Below, one piece after another: positions 22,142 to 33,041 of a stretch of DNA of 64,000 nucleotides. Below the pieces are notes generated by a model. The model had not been told where the DNA came from, ran no database searches, and worked only from the letters and a program-made list of their open reading frames with translations. Every line of letters starts with the position of its first letter. Position 1 is the stretch's first letter. The stretch spans positions 14,446,001 to 14,510,000 of the forward strand of contig CM106586.1 in assembly GCA_048013815.1 (NCBI GenBank), written 5' to 3'. Made by a program: the position numbers and the translations under genes. This DNA is from Setoptus koraiensis (taxonomy: Eukaryota > Arthropoda).

Positions 22142-22888
22142 ATGAGTTCAAATGATAGGATCAATATTTTTCCATCGCGTATGGCGATGACCCTGATGAA
22201 GCTCAGATTGAAAGGAGCAGAAAAGGGGCACTCATTGTTGAAAAAGAAGGCGGACGCTTTGCAAATTAAATTCAGGCAAATATTAAAGAAGATCATTGAG
22301 ACAAAATCAGTGATGGGCGATGTCATGAAAGAGGCATCATTCAGTATGTCGGAGGCCAAATTTGCTGTTGGAAATGATTTCAATACTATTGTATTGCAGA
22401 ATGTCAATAAAGCACAAACCAAGGTTCGCACTAAGAAGGAGAATGTCGCCGGTGTTAATCTGCCAATTTTTGAAGCCTACCAAGACAGTGGGGACACATG
22501 GGAGTTAGCTGGTTTAGCTCGTGGTGGTCAACAATTGTCAAAATTGAAAAAAAATTATGCCAGAGCCGTACAATTATTAGTCGACCTAGCATCGTTACAG
22601 ACTAGTTTCATCACTTTAGATGAGGTCATCAAGGTGACAAATCGTAGAGTCAATGCATTAGAGCATGTACTCATACCTCGTATTGAAAGGACACTAGCTT
22701 ATATTATTACAGAATTAGATGAAAGAGAAAGAGAAGAATTTTATCGTTTAAAGAAGGTGGTTGAAAAGAAAAAAATTAACCAAGAGGCCGAAAATGCCGA
22801 CCGTGATGTCGATCACGAACTTGAAAATGGACCGTCAGATGTGCGCAATCTACTGGAGGATCAATTAGATGATGATGTATTATTTTAA
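22142..22888 (+). CDS. ATP6V1D: V-type proton ATPase subunit D
   Basis: Single-exon 248-residue subunit D of the V1 sector, the central rotor stalk coupling ATP hydrolysis to proton pumping across endosomal, lysosomal and plasma membranes. Seen: the N-terminal [20 protein letters not shown]; the conserved [18 protein letters not shown]; the long coiled helices; [20 protein letters not shown]; and [19 protein letters not shown] followed by [20 protein letters not shown]. Length matches the family (about 247 residues). The ATG at 22142 is chosen because it gives the family N terminus; an in-frame TTG 15 bases upstream is not a plausible start. The stop is 206 bases from the stop of the convergent gene on the other strand. 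Confidence 0.97.
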   Translation: MSSNDRINIFPSRMAMTLMKLRLKGAEKGHSLLKKKADALQIKFRQILKKIIETKSVMGDVMKEASFSMSEAKFAVGNDFNTIVLQNVNKAQTKVRTKKENVAGVNLPIFEAYQDSGDTWELAGLARGGQQLSKLKKNYARAVQLLVDLASLQTSFITLDEVIKVTNRRVNALEHVLIPRIERTLAYIITELDEREREEFYRLKKVVEKKKINQEAENADRDVDHELENGPSDVRNLLEDQLDDDVLF

Positions 22889-22973
22889 GGATACAAAAAG
22901 CTCTCAAAACATTCACACAAGATATTGTTAGTCAAGAAAAAAAGTTAATAACGACAAAAACAACAACCAGTCA

Positions 22974-22979
22974 TTTATT
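22974..22979 (-). terminator. Candidate poly(A) signal for the minus-strand gene ending at 23095
   Basis: AATAAA on the minus strand (TTTATT on the plus strand), about 115 bases beyond the stop codon at 23095. Confidence 0.5.
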
Positions 22980-23094
22980 ATGTATCAGTTATAAGTTGAT
23001 ATAATTAAATCTTTTTTTATCAGTACGTATGGTCCTTTAACTCTATTTGTCTTTTCACCATTGGCTTGGCAAATCTCAATTTTGGAAATATGTC

Positions 23095-24273
23095 TTAGTG
23101 TGGATGGACTTTTTCGACTATAATACACCAGGACGTATCTGGTTTAGAGTAGTATGTCTCTAGGATGGCCAAGCATCTCACTTGACTTATGAACTCCTCT
23201 AATTTTTGTTTTGTATGGTAATAATCGCTAACGCTACTCTCATCTTGATCATTACCACTCTGCTGGTATCTATCCAGTATATTTTGTTGGCCCGACCTAG
23301 TATTCTTCTTATTACCAGTCATCTTATCTTTTTTAATTCGATTGTTTTCATCGCTTTCTTCGTTTCGATTTAGCTTTTCATATGCACCACAATGGTGGTT
23401 ACGATGTGAGTCATCCTGCCCGCGAACATCCGACACTTGAGCCTCATTATTTTCCATGTCCAGAGGCTCTGATCTGAGTTCATCATCCTGTTCTGCGTTC
23501 TCATCATCACTTGTGTTTGTGTTTGTAGTTAAATTCAGATCTATGTCGGCCTCCATCTCTAGAGCCAATTCCAGGTCTAGATCATCTCTTTCTTCGTCCT
23601 CATCTGCAATAGCCATGGTATCTGAGAAGAGAATTAAGTCTGAGCTCAATCTATTATTTGTTGGCCTGTACGATGATGACGGTGCCATAGACATGAGTGG
23701 TTTGGGTGAGAATATTGGCTTGCTGCTGCTGTTATTGTTATCTTGTTGCACAAACAATTCAGATTTTGATTGTTTCGTGGCACCAGTTATTGCGGTATTT
23801 TTCAAAATATTGCCGTTATTATCGCCTATGGGACTGTTTGTTGGTGATTTTGTCTCATTGTTGTCAAAACCCATTCGTGCTGTTGGAGATAGTGGCGAGC
23901 ACGGAGTTGTCAACAGACTCCTTGGTGGCGAGAGACAATCGAGTTCGTTGAGTTCATTCAAATCAAATGAATTGTTACTAGCTAACGGCCTTGAATGTTT
24001 ACGTTGTTGTTGCCCACTTGAGTTGGCTCCTAGCGGAATTTGTTGTTGTTGCTGTTGATTTGCACTTGTTGTAGTTACAGTGGCACCCTGAAATATATTT
24101 GTATCGCCCGGTCTGGCAGGTATAACGGTAATCAAAGACTCAGACGAATCGATACTGTAAGTGTGGTGATGCGACGATGACGAATGCGACGACGAATGGT
24201 GTCGCCGAGGGCAATCCAGTAGGGGGGCTGCGGAGAAACGCCTGGGGGGCGGCATGACCGGATTGGGTACTTC
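23095..24273 (-). CDS. Terminal exon of a low-complexity protein, probably the last exon of the giant gene
   Basis: A 393-codon open frame ending at 23095. It can start at an internal ATG (24253-24255), but the frame stays open six codons further up to a very good acceptor (ctcccctttttttag| before 24273) in phase 0. It is therefore better read as a downstream exon. The upstream exon at 31181-31770 ends with a phase-0 donor on the same strand, so the two can be joined in frame; the intron would be 6.9 kb. Content: an R-R-F-S motif near the start (PPPRRFSAAPLLDCPRR), Ser/His runs, poly-Gln, Ser/Pro stretches, an acidic region (EEERDD-like, DLDLELALEMEADIDL), and a more ordered end (QKLEEFISQVRCLAILETYY then CIIVEKVHPH). 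I do not recognise the family. An independent gene starting at 24255 is the alternative. Confidence 0.6.
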   Translation of the reverse strand, partial: EVPNPVMPPPRRFSAAPLLDCPRRHHSSSHSSSSHHHTYSIDSSESLITVIPARPGDTNIFQGATVTTTSANQQQQQQIPLGANSSGQQQRKHSRPLASNNSFDLNELNELDCLSPPRSLLTTPCSPLSPTARMGFDNNETKSPTNSPIGDNNGNILKNTAITGATKQSKSELFVQQDNNNSSSKPIFSPKPLMSMAPSSSYRPTNNRLSSDLILFSDTMAIADEDEERDDLDLELALEMEADIDLNLTTNTNTSDDENAEQDDELRSEPLDMENNEAQVSDVRGQDDSHRNHHCGAYEKLNRNEESDENNRIKKDKMTGNKKNTRSGQQNILDRYQQSGNDQDESSVSDYYHTKQKLEEFISQVRCLAILETYYSKPDTSWCIIVEKVHPH

Positions 24274-26451
24274 CTAAAAAAGGGGAGCCAGACATGTGAG
24301 ATGGGGCGAGAATGATCAAGTTAGTTTAAGTGTTTGCATTTGTGAGTGTGCTCGTGAGATAGATTCATATCTCATTTTGGCGTATAGCGATGAAGAATTG
24401 TCTTGCCACTATTGTCTATGCTGCTGGCATGTCATTAGAGGGGGTAAGGTAAACAAATTGATTGCTCGGAGGCCATTTGATTGGCAAGCCAACGCCAACA
24501 AGTCTAGCAGTTGATTTTCGTCACTTAGGTGGCCTGGGCAACGTTGACAGACGACATGCGGTAACAATTCGAAACGACTCGAAAGAAAGGTATCAGCTCG
24601 AGAATTCTAATTCACCGGTCACAGACTAACGATAATCGGACACAAAGGATACAATAGAATGCAAATGATGGCTCGGAGTTTGCTCATCACCGGCACTGGC
24701 GATTTTGTATCAATTGTCGTAGACACTGACCATGTACACAAGTGTGCTCGCCCGCTTATGCGGGTCTACGGTTCTGGCGAGAAACGTTTCGCAAGCTTAA
24801 ACATTATGGGCCCGGTTTCACTGCAACCACTCACTCGCAAATCGTACCGGTATAAAGCAAGATGAATGGCCTCACTGCGCAAACTAAGCGACATGATATT
24901 ACTGCCGAACAGGAAGGTTTGGCTGTGGGAGCGCGATCAAGCTCGTGCAAATCGGGCGCCAGTTGATTCAGTCGCACTATGGTCTATCCATCAATGATGC
25001 GAAATTGTTGTTGTTGTTTGGGGCCCGAATTGCAGTAATGTCGAATATCTAATCTGGCACTGGTGGTGGGCCGCATACTGGCACGGCCAATATTGGATGG
25101 CGATGCTCTGCTGAGACTTGTCACACGATCGCTAACAACGCAAATATTTGCTCCTGGCGCTCGCTGCATCTGGCTGCAAAAATTGCAAATAACTGTTCGG
25201 AATCTCTGATGAATGATTAATGAGTGGCCGCTATGCGCCGCACCCTGCCGCATTTGTGGAGCTCTGAATATTTGGTGAATAGTTGGCCAGAGCGAAAAGC
25301 TTAGCCGTTGTTGCATTTTGTGTGCATTATGACACTGGGGCGAGACACGGTATGCAAAACATCGTAAACATGCTATATGTTATTGCCATATTTTGACGAG
25401 ATACGATGCGAATGAGCGCTGCGCCATCGTAGTCAATCAAGACGCTCGCTCTGAATGCAATTAGCGCCGCCGAGCCTCATGAGAGTTGCAGTTGCGCGAT
25501 GTGAGACACGAATGGGCGAAAGGCAAGCCGAGACAACAGGAGATTTGCAGGTGAGGCACGACAACAACAATAACAATTAATGATCTGGCCAGCAGGACAA
25601 CGGGGGCAATTATTTTTCATTAATTATCTGCGCCGGCAGTGATAGACCAACGAGACAGTGAGAGGCAGTTTGGGACACACGACTTGCGGCTTAGACAGTA
25701 ACAAGAAAAATGGCACAAGGGTTAATTGGAAGATTGTCGTTGTTGCACGTTGCAAAGTTTTAGTGCCCCGTTCTTATCTCTCACTAATTGGAATAATTTG
25801 ATTGCGACTCGTGTGCGTTCGTCGGCCGGCATGCGGCTTGTAGCGGCAGCGAGGCCAGCCAAGGGCAGGGCTAATTTATTAGTCTAAGGCCGCACACAAA
25901 TGATGTCGACTGCCGTCTGTCTAGACAGAAAAAGAGATAACGGTGACACTAGCCGACTGGCGCTGCAACGGAGCGAGCAGCGGCTGGCTGGCGGGCCAAA
26001 TAGAGGCCCGGCAACCGATCTAAGCCGCGCCGCGCCGGCCCGTCCGTCCGCCCGCCAGCCGATGACGGCACGAGTAGTGAATAAAGTGTTCTCGCCGAAC
26101 AGTCGGTCAGAGTGCGGGGCGCCGCCTCGAGCCCGGCCGGCCAACTAGCGCGCCAACTGGGCGGATTCTAGCTGAGCGATGATTCGCTCGGCTAGCCACG
26201 GGCCATGCGAGTTGCAATAATGTAAGTATCTCGGCCCACTAATATAAGCCGGATTTGCCGGCAAGTAGCGCCCATTAAGTAGCGCCAGTAAGCTGGCTGG
26301 GGCCCGGCATGGGGACCGTCGCCACTACAGCGCCAGCGCCAGCCCTAGCCAGACAGTCAGCCATGAGGCGGGCAGCTTAGGGGAGACTTTTGAAATGCTG
26401 CTGATTATAATAATTTGTGTTCAACTGCATTTACTTGATCCACTGTTAAGA

Positions 26452-26472
26452 TGTGTGTGTGTGTGTGTGTGT
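26452..26472. repeat. (TG)n microsatellite
   Basis: About ten TG dinucleotides in tandem. Confidence 0.9.
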
Positions 26473-27103
26473 ATTACATAACACCAGGCAAATGATGCGC
26501 ACGCCGCTGGCAATAATCAAACAAAAGCGGCAGCAGCACCGAGATGGAGTTGCAACATGTAGCAATTGGGAGCCCCAATTAAGGCTGGCTGGCGCTCGCC
26601 GGGCTTGCATCAATCAAGGGGAGCCGCTCAGCGAGCTGCTCATTTGAATAAGCCAAATGAGTGCTGGCGAGCGGCAGCCCGGCAGCTAATCTGCCGGCAG
26701 CTACCGCTGCCGCTATCAGATGCAGTTTCCGTTTGATACTCGCTTGCACTTGTCATCATCATGGCAGCATGATGATGTATAAATGCTGTTTAAACGTCTT
26801 TCATTTGTTTGCGTCATTTGTGGGCCGACGCTAGCCCCAAAGCGCGCACCCATACGCGACCATTTGTAATCTGGTTGATATCTGGCGAGTTGCCTGGCGG
26901 TGGGATTAGCAAGCACACTTTGTAGTACACAGTCTTACGTGGCAGCGGCGCGCAAACGTCGCCTGGACACAAGCGAGCGAGAGAATATGCAAATAATTGA
27001 ATTGTTTGTCAGCCAGTCAGTTTGTTTTTGGGGCCCCGATGCGCATTGTGCTGCTCGGTGTTTGGTTTATTATTATTATTATTATTTGGCCCGCTCGCAT
27101 GGT

Positions 27104-27149
27104 CAGCTAAATGGAAGGGAGCCGGCCAGCTAAATGGAAGGGAGCCGGC
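27104..27149. repeat. Exact tandem duplication of 23 bp
   Basis: Two identical 23-base copies beginning cagctaaatggaaggg sit head to tail, with a further four matching bases. Confidence 0.9.
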
Positions 27150-27393
27150 CAGCGCCGCCGGTCAGACGGTTCAGTGCGAATTCGCATCGCCAGATTGCTA
27201 CACCGGCGAGCTGACTCGGCCTGCGAGGAAAGCTGCCACACCGGAAGTGAGGCCCGATCGAGGCCGCGAACAGTGGGCGTGTGTGCTGGCGGGAGCTTTG
27301 CTTGCTTGGCCAGACGAGGCGAGGAGATTGCGTTGGCGGCCAGGGGCGCTCGGATGTAAGTATGGCGGCCAACATGTCGCCAGATTGACAATG

Positions 27394-27415
27394 ACACACA
27401 CACACACACACACAC
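27394..27415. repeat. (AC)n microsatellite
   Basis: Eleven AC dinucleotides in tandem. Confidence 0.9.
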
Positions 27416-27573
27416 TGTGATATATGCTGGCCCACACAGGCGCGGCCAACATTGTGAACGTTGGTGGCGTTGCATTTATATTAGGATATCAGATAATTTG
27501 CATAATGCAACTTATCTGAACTGATATATATCTGTTATATACGGCCATTGTTGGCCTGTTGGCCAGCCTCGGT

Positions 27574-27680
27574 CGGCCGGCTCAGTTGGTCAGTCGGCCG
27601 GCTCAGTTGGTCAGTCCGCTGGCCTCAGTTGGCCAGTCGGCCGGCTCAGTTGGTCAGTCCGCTGGCCTCAGTTGGCCAGT
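27574..27680. repeat. Minisatellite of 21/22-bp units in A-A-B-A-B order
   Basis: Five units: A (21 bp, starting cggccggctcagttggt) at 27574, 27595 and 27638; B (22 bp, starting ccgctggcctcagttgg) at 27616 and 27659. Copies of the same type are identical, which suggests recent expansion of an A-B dimer. Confidence 0.9.
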
Positions 27681-28351
27681 GGGGCCCGTCTTGTTTGCAG
27701 TCACTCGACTCGGCGCTTGCCTATGTAATATACACAAGCTCCACACAATCAATTGGTGATATTATTATGACACACAATGACACCAATTTGCAGTCCAATC
27801 ATGCGCTCGCTCTCATCATATACAACGCTGTTGTTTGCCTAGGTGAGCTGGCCAGTGGGCCAGTGGGCCAGCGGGCCCACTTTGGCCACTTGCCTGCCGC
27901 CTGTTGGCAGAATGAATGCATGGCTTGATCAATTGGGGCCTCTTTTGGCCAATTTCAATTTGAGACAATCGGCCCGATTCGTGTCAGTCATGGATTGCGT
28001 GGCGCGTCACACACAGACAATATCGGCCCACTTGATACTTTTGAAACAAGTCGCAACGCACAGTGTGAGCACGCAACGAGGCTCGCCAATGCGCTTGACA
28101 AAATGCCCGCTCTAAAGGCTCAAAGGATTATTGCATTGCGCCAGTATTGCGTGCCCGAGGCGGCTCACGCCTCAAAATGATCGCTGGATTAACTGTAACA
28201 TTTGTTTGCACAAAATCAATAACAACAACCGCCATACATCACGTTCCACGCCAACCGCCATGCCATGCACCAGCGCACCATACACCAGCGTGCCATATAT
28301 CACATTCAATATATTGAATGGAAAATATGTAAATATGTCCCGGCGATACTT

Positions 28352-28403
28352 GCCTCGTGATGGGGCCTCGCGATGGGGCCTCGCGACGGGGCCTCGCGAT
28401 GGG
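28352..28403. repeat. Minisatellite, four 13-bp units
   Basis: Four near-identical units of gcctcgcgatggg with single-base differences. Related gctccgtcgcgag copies follow at about 28445-28474. Confidence 0.9.
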
Positions 28404-29263
28404 GGATGCCAAGCGATGAGACTCACACTGCATCCCCTGCCACGGGGCTCCGTCGCGAGGCTCCGTCGCGAGCCACGAGCTGTCGTGATCATGCAACAAT
28501 CATCTGTTTGCGCCCGCTGACAGTCGCTGGCGCTGCCGCCACGGGATAAATGGAGCAAGCACAGCGGGCCAATATTTGGCTAGGCCAAACAGGCCCGCAA
28601 ACAGGCTAATGGGCACAGCGAGCCGCGGCCGGTCAGCGGCGCACTCATTAGTGGCAGCTTGAGTGGCCCGATTAAATTCATACGATTCCGATGCTGGCCG
28701 GCCATCGGGCACGACAACACGCTTCAGTGGCCGGCCATCCGCCCACTGGCGACGGCGCCCCCATTGGGCCCGGCGCACTCAGGTGGGCCCACTGACGCCC
28801 CTCGGTCTGTCGCCCGCGCCGTGGGGCCCCCTGATTTCTGGTTTTGGGGCCAGCTCGTGCCATTTGCTCGGGCCCCTAGCGAGCCCTAGCCGAGCTAGCT
28901 GTCTTGCTGCTCACAGACAACAGATGCCCGTGGAAGCTCGAGGCACAACGGCGCCAATTTCGGCAGTCTCGGCTCGGCGAGCCTCACCATTCTGGAACCG
29001 GCCCGGGTCCGTCAGCGGGCCCGCTCGTTCCACACGTTTGCAAGCATGCGTGACTGTGCCATTATCGCTGGATCCATCCATTCAATACACCCGACACACA
29101 CACACACACGACACATTATCGGCCGCGCGATTCCCGATATCGTGGCGCAAGTTCCACTTATTATTTCTTGTTCCGGCCGTCGCGGTCATTGGCGCCCCTC
29201 GGTCTCGGCCCGGTTGCATATTTCTCTGCTCCAGCAAGATGCTCTATCGTGGCTATCACAAGA

Positions 29264-29331
29264 GTGTGGACATTGCCAGGCTGCGGACGTCGCCAGGGTG
29301 CGGACAGCGCCAGAGTGCGGACGTCTCCAGA
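29264..29331. repeat. Minisatellite, four 17-bp units
   Basis: Four diverged units of the type gtgcggacgtcgccagg in tandem. Confidence 0.85.
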
Positions 29332-30399
29332 GATCCCTGCGGGCCCGCATCGCCAAGACTGGCGACCCAGTTCGGGCTGGCTCGATATCCGCCAATATCC
29401 GTTGCTAACAACTCACGAGTTGTTGTCAGCGGCGTTGCTGAGAATATGGGAATTTTATTTTCATTATCATGCGAACAACGGCCGAGCGATTGGGCGACGA
29501 TCGGGCCGGCGGCCGCATCTCGTTGCATATGTCGGCGGCGGCGGCGATCGCCGAGCGGCACCGCAACCTTGAACCGCTGCCCGAACATGCAGCCGGCCGG
29601 GCGCTAGCGGCCGTGCCAAGGGCAGCGGGGGAAGGTGGGGGGGGGCGAAATTTTAATTTAAATCCCTTTCTATTATTATTATTTGATTCTTAAGTTCTAA
29701 CGACTGCATCGCTAGTGCATCGCTAACGGTGCTGCTAACGGTGCTGTTGTTGTCGCCTATTATAATATTATATAACGGTGTTAATATTATAATATTATAT
29801 TATGCAACGCGCTCGCTTTAATCGATGGATACTTGAGCAAGTGGAGCATTGTGCGTGCAATTGGGGCCGGCACGAGAGCGGGCGAACGAGCGAGCGAGCG
29901 ACAAGTTATAAACTTGTAAGCCCCCCATTATTGCTATTTCTATTACTGTTGGTATTATTGCTATCTGTTCTCTGTTGTGTGTTCGCTTCGCTCTCGCTTC
30001 GCTTCTTTTTCTTTGGGTGCAAAAAATCACTTGAAATTATATTATATTAGCATCTTATTCGATTTCGTTCTTGCCCGTCGTTTCGGCCCATTATAATGCC
30101 AGAACCAAGCGACCGTCTGATGGCATGACAATGCTATTTCACTCCATTACTGGAGGACTCTCCGTGGTGTAGACAGAGACTTTCTATCAGAGAGCATCCA
30201 CCGCAAAGAGATGGGGGCGCCAAGAGCAAGGAGTGCTCGTCAATTGATTTCGGCGGGTTCGCCGATGCCCGCCGAAGCCAAAACTCGACGCCATTGCGTC
30301 ACCCGTTGTGGTACACTGTTTGCGTCACACATTAGCTGTCGCTGCATTTATGTCATTGCCACATCATCTCACCTCAAACTACTTACTACTCGCCAGTGG

Positions 30400-30427
30400 T
30401 GCGCGGGGCCCATATGGGCCCCGCGCA
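30400..30427. repeat. Perfect 28-bp GC-rich palindrome
   Basis: TGCGCGGGGCCCAT followed directly by its exact reverse complement, with no spacer. It carries GGGGCCC in both arms. Confidence 0.93.
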
Positions 30428-31180
30428 TATTGCCCGCTTCTTTTCGCCAATTCTTTTCGCGACACGCTCCAGTGTGTGTGTGTGTGCCGTCGAGCTCGCC
30501 AGTATCCGGCGTGTTCGACGGCCTTTTAGACAATGCCAGGCAGTGCGGTAGACAATGGCAGAGAAAGAAAAAAATTGCATGCGATAATTTAAGACGAATT
30601 AATAAAACGACGAGTGAACCCATCGAGCGCCCAGCTTCGAGCGTCGCCGCCGACGACCAATTTTAAATGGGCCCGGCCTGCGCCAAATTGGTTCCCATTG
30701 TGGGCCCAGCGCCAGCACACAACCGAAGGGCAGATGTCGCCTGGCGCTGGCTGGGCCCCTGAAGGCTCCCAGTGGCCGAGGCGCCTGCTAGATGGCGCTG
30801 GCGCCGGTTCAGGCAGCCAGCCAGCCAGCGTCAGATTGTTATTAGCGGCAACGTTGTTGCTGGCGTAGCCATGTGATTGTCGGCGTTGCCATTTTTTTCT
30901 TTAAATTAAACGCCAGATAACATATCGCATAAACAAACAGTGAACGCCAGAGCGACCAGATAAATGGTCGGCCAGCCCAACCAGATCACAACGATCGATA
31001 CGGGCCGGCCGGACAGCTGTAACTAGCACGCAGCCAGCCGGCCCGCCAGTCGGATTTGGCGCGCAGCTAAACACTCAAATTAGTTGCGGCCGGATAAATG
31101 TGTAAGCCAAATGTTATGGCCAGCGTTACGTAATCTAGCTATTATCAGCGCATTACTATCGGGGCGCTACTACTACTTAC

Positions 31181-31396
31181 CGGTGCATAGTTGGCCGAAA
31201 ATGAGCGCTGACGCTGCAACTTGGGCGCCAAATTCCTCTGTATTTGCCACTTGTTTTTGCGACTCTTGCCAATGGCTCCCCCGCTTGGTGCTTGGCCGCT
31301 GCTGGCACCAGTTGGTGGCTGCGTGCCACCGCCAGCGGCTCCACCTGTCACTGTTGTATCGCTGTTGTCGTTGTTGCTGTTGCTGTTGTTGTTTGT

Positions 31397-31428
<32 letters not shown>

Positions 31429-31770
31429 GCTGTTGCATCAGTTGTTGTTGCTGTTGTTTATTTGCGGCCGTGGACGCGGCTTTGGAGAATGCGTTCGCTT
31501 GTAGCTGCTGATGATATTGTTGATGATGTTGCTGTTGCTGCTGAAAAGTTTGATGATGACGCTTAATGCCGCCCGCTGTCGATGAACCAGAACTAGAATT
31601 TGACATTCTCCGGCTAACGCTGCCAACATATGCCGCCGATGAGCTGGCTCGCGGCCGGCCCGCCGTTGGCTTCTTGAAGTTGGCCGGCCCGTGGGTTTGT
31701 TTGCTGGCTGCATGATGGTGCCGGTGATGACGTTTATTGGGCCCGCCGAGGGGCGCCTCGCTAGCGCTGC
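31181..31770 (-). CDS. Middle exon of the giant low-complexity protein gene
   Basis: A 590-base exon bounded by an acceptor (caaccaatag| before 31770) and a donor (CCG|gtaagt at 31181/31180). The giant exon upstream ends with one spare base (CCA G|gtaagc), and this exon begins with the two that complete a Gly codon, so the phase-1 join is exact. Its 3' phase is 0. Content: a basic, His-rich start (PLGGPNKRHHRHHHAA), RRMSNSSSGSS, long Gln runs, an Asn/Ser run, a Gly/Thr/Pro stretch, and a basic end (KNKWQIQRNLAPKLQRQRSF). Composition matches the giant exon. Read alone, an ATG at 31604-31606 would give about 150 residues, but the frame is open above it up to the acceptor. Confidence 0.7.
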
Positions 31771-32809
31771 CTATTGGTTGTTGGAAATACAGCCCATGGA
31801 GAGAGATGTGACATTTTTAGCAGTGCGTTATGTTGCGTAGTGGCGGTGGTGCCATAATGGTTGCAACGAGAGCAAAAGGTAATATAATAAAAGCTTTGTA
31901 AGATGAGTGAGCGTTCAAAATAATCTCGATCTGCGATGCAAGATTAGGGCGGATTACCGCGCCGGGATCTAGCCGCTAGTGCAGCCACACAGTATGCGGC
32001 CCGCCGACAGTGTGCGGCCCGCCGACAGTGTGCGGCCGGATCGGGGTAGCCGGCGGCTGCTGGTGGCCGACGGGTCTGGGTGGCCGGCAAATCGGGATAG
32101 ATGGCAAATTGGATTGGAGGATTGCGGCGAGATTACACGCGTGACTACATGCGAGACGAGCAAGCGACTGTGCGCTGCGCCAGCCCAACAATGGATATCC
32201 CCGTGCAATCTGGATGGATAAATGATGGATAAAAATGATTCCTCTTTCAGGGGCACGCCGAGCAATGTGTGGGCATGTTCGTGGATACCCCGCGGATCCA
32301 CCAACTCTAGAGTTATCACGCCAGTTGTGTGAGCCCTCACAACATTGTCAGTAATCATCTGGCTGCAATACGCGGCGGATATCCTACGAGCGCCCAATTT
32401 GGGCCCTGTTATCGGGTCGCGTTTTGAGCAAATTGCAAATCGGTTTCAACGCCTCGGGCGATCTCAGCCTGTTTGGTTGTCATCAAACAGCTGATACGGG
32501 CAAACAAATCAGAGATCAGCTCCGAAAGCAACCATCGTTTGCTGACAACCAGAGGGCCTCTATACATTCATGAACGGTTTTCACGCACGCCATTCACGCG
32601 TGGATACCCACGCGTCCATGTAAATTATCCGATCGCTCGCAGCCACTCCAGAGTGTGGAGTCCAGACCGTCGGTATTCAGCGGCCGGCGCGTCTCGTCTT
32701 GGCCGACAACGGATGAATCAGGCAAACGGGAGAATGGGACAAACGGGCGACGGGCTACGGAAGGGGCGCCCTGTCTGACAGGAGCGCCATCAATCAAGTG
32801 TAAGCTTAC
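31771..32809. other. Probable 1.0-kb intron of the giant minus-strand gene
   Basis: Lies between the phase-1 donor at 32810/32809 and the acceptor before 31770. No coding content is recognised on either strand. It contains an 18-bp tandem repeat (31990-32038). Confidence 0.6.
31990..32038. repeat. Tandem repeat of 18 bp, about 2.7 copies
   Basis: Units of cagtgtgcggcccgccga; the first copy differs by one base (cagtatgcgg). Confidence 0.88.
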
Positions 32810-33008
32810 CTGGCGGTGTCGGGTGTTGGCGGTGATCGAACGACGACGCTTGTTGGCCGAGATAATTGGCTCGCCCGTCGATATTGTCGTCGTCGTCGTC
32901 GTCGTCGTTGTCGTGATTTACGTTTGAACAGTTTTGGTGGGGTGCCACAGTTTCTGCAGCACCGTTGTCGTCGATGTTGTCATCAGTGTCGGAGCAGCCG
33001 GACGACGT

Positions 33009-33041
<33 letters not shown>

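Larger units (their letters stand above)
24274..31180. other. Probable 6.9-kb intron of the giant minus-strand gene; repeat-rich, no gene recognised
   Basis: No frame here resembles a known protein on either strand. GC content and GGCC motifs rise sharply from about 25.8 kb, with GC-rich patches at 25980-26150, 28690-29060 and 29470-29650. It contains dinucleotide, ATT and minisatellite arrays (listed separately) and a 28-bp palindrome. A minus-strand frame at 24984-25316 follows a good acceptor-like sequence (ttttgcag near 25173) but is in the wrong phase for the giant gene. Confidence 0.5.

Noticed and set aside
24984-25316. Minus-strand frame of 110 codons after an acceptor-like sequence inside the proposed giant-gene intron
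   Set aside because: Entering at the acceptor with the phase left by the preceding exon meets a stop quickly, and the protein is not recognised. An alternative exon remains possible.
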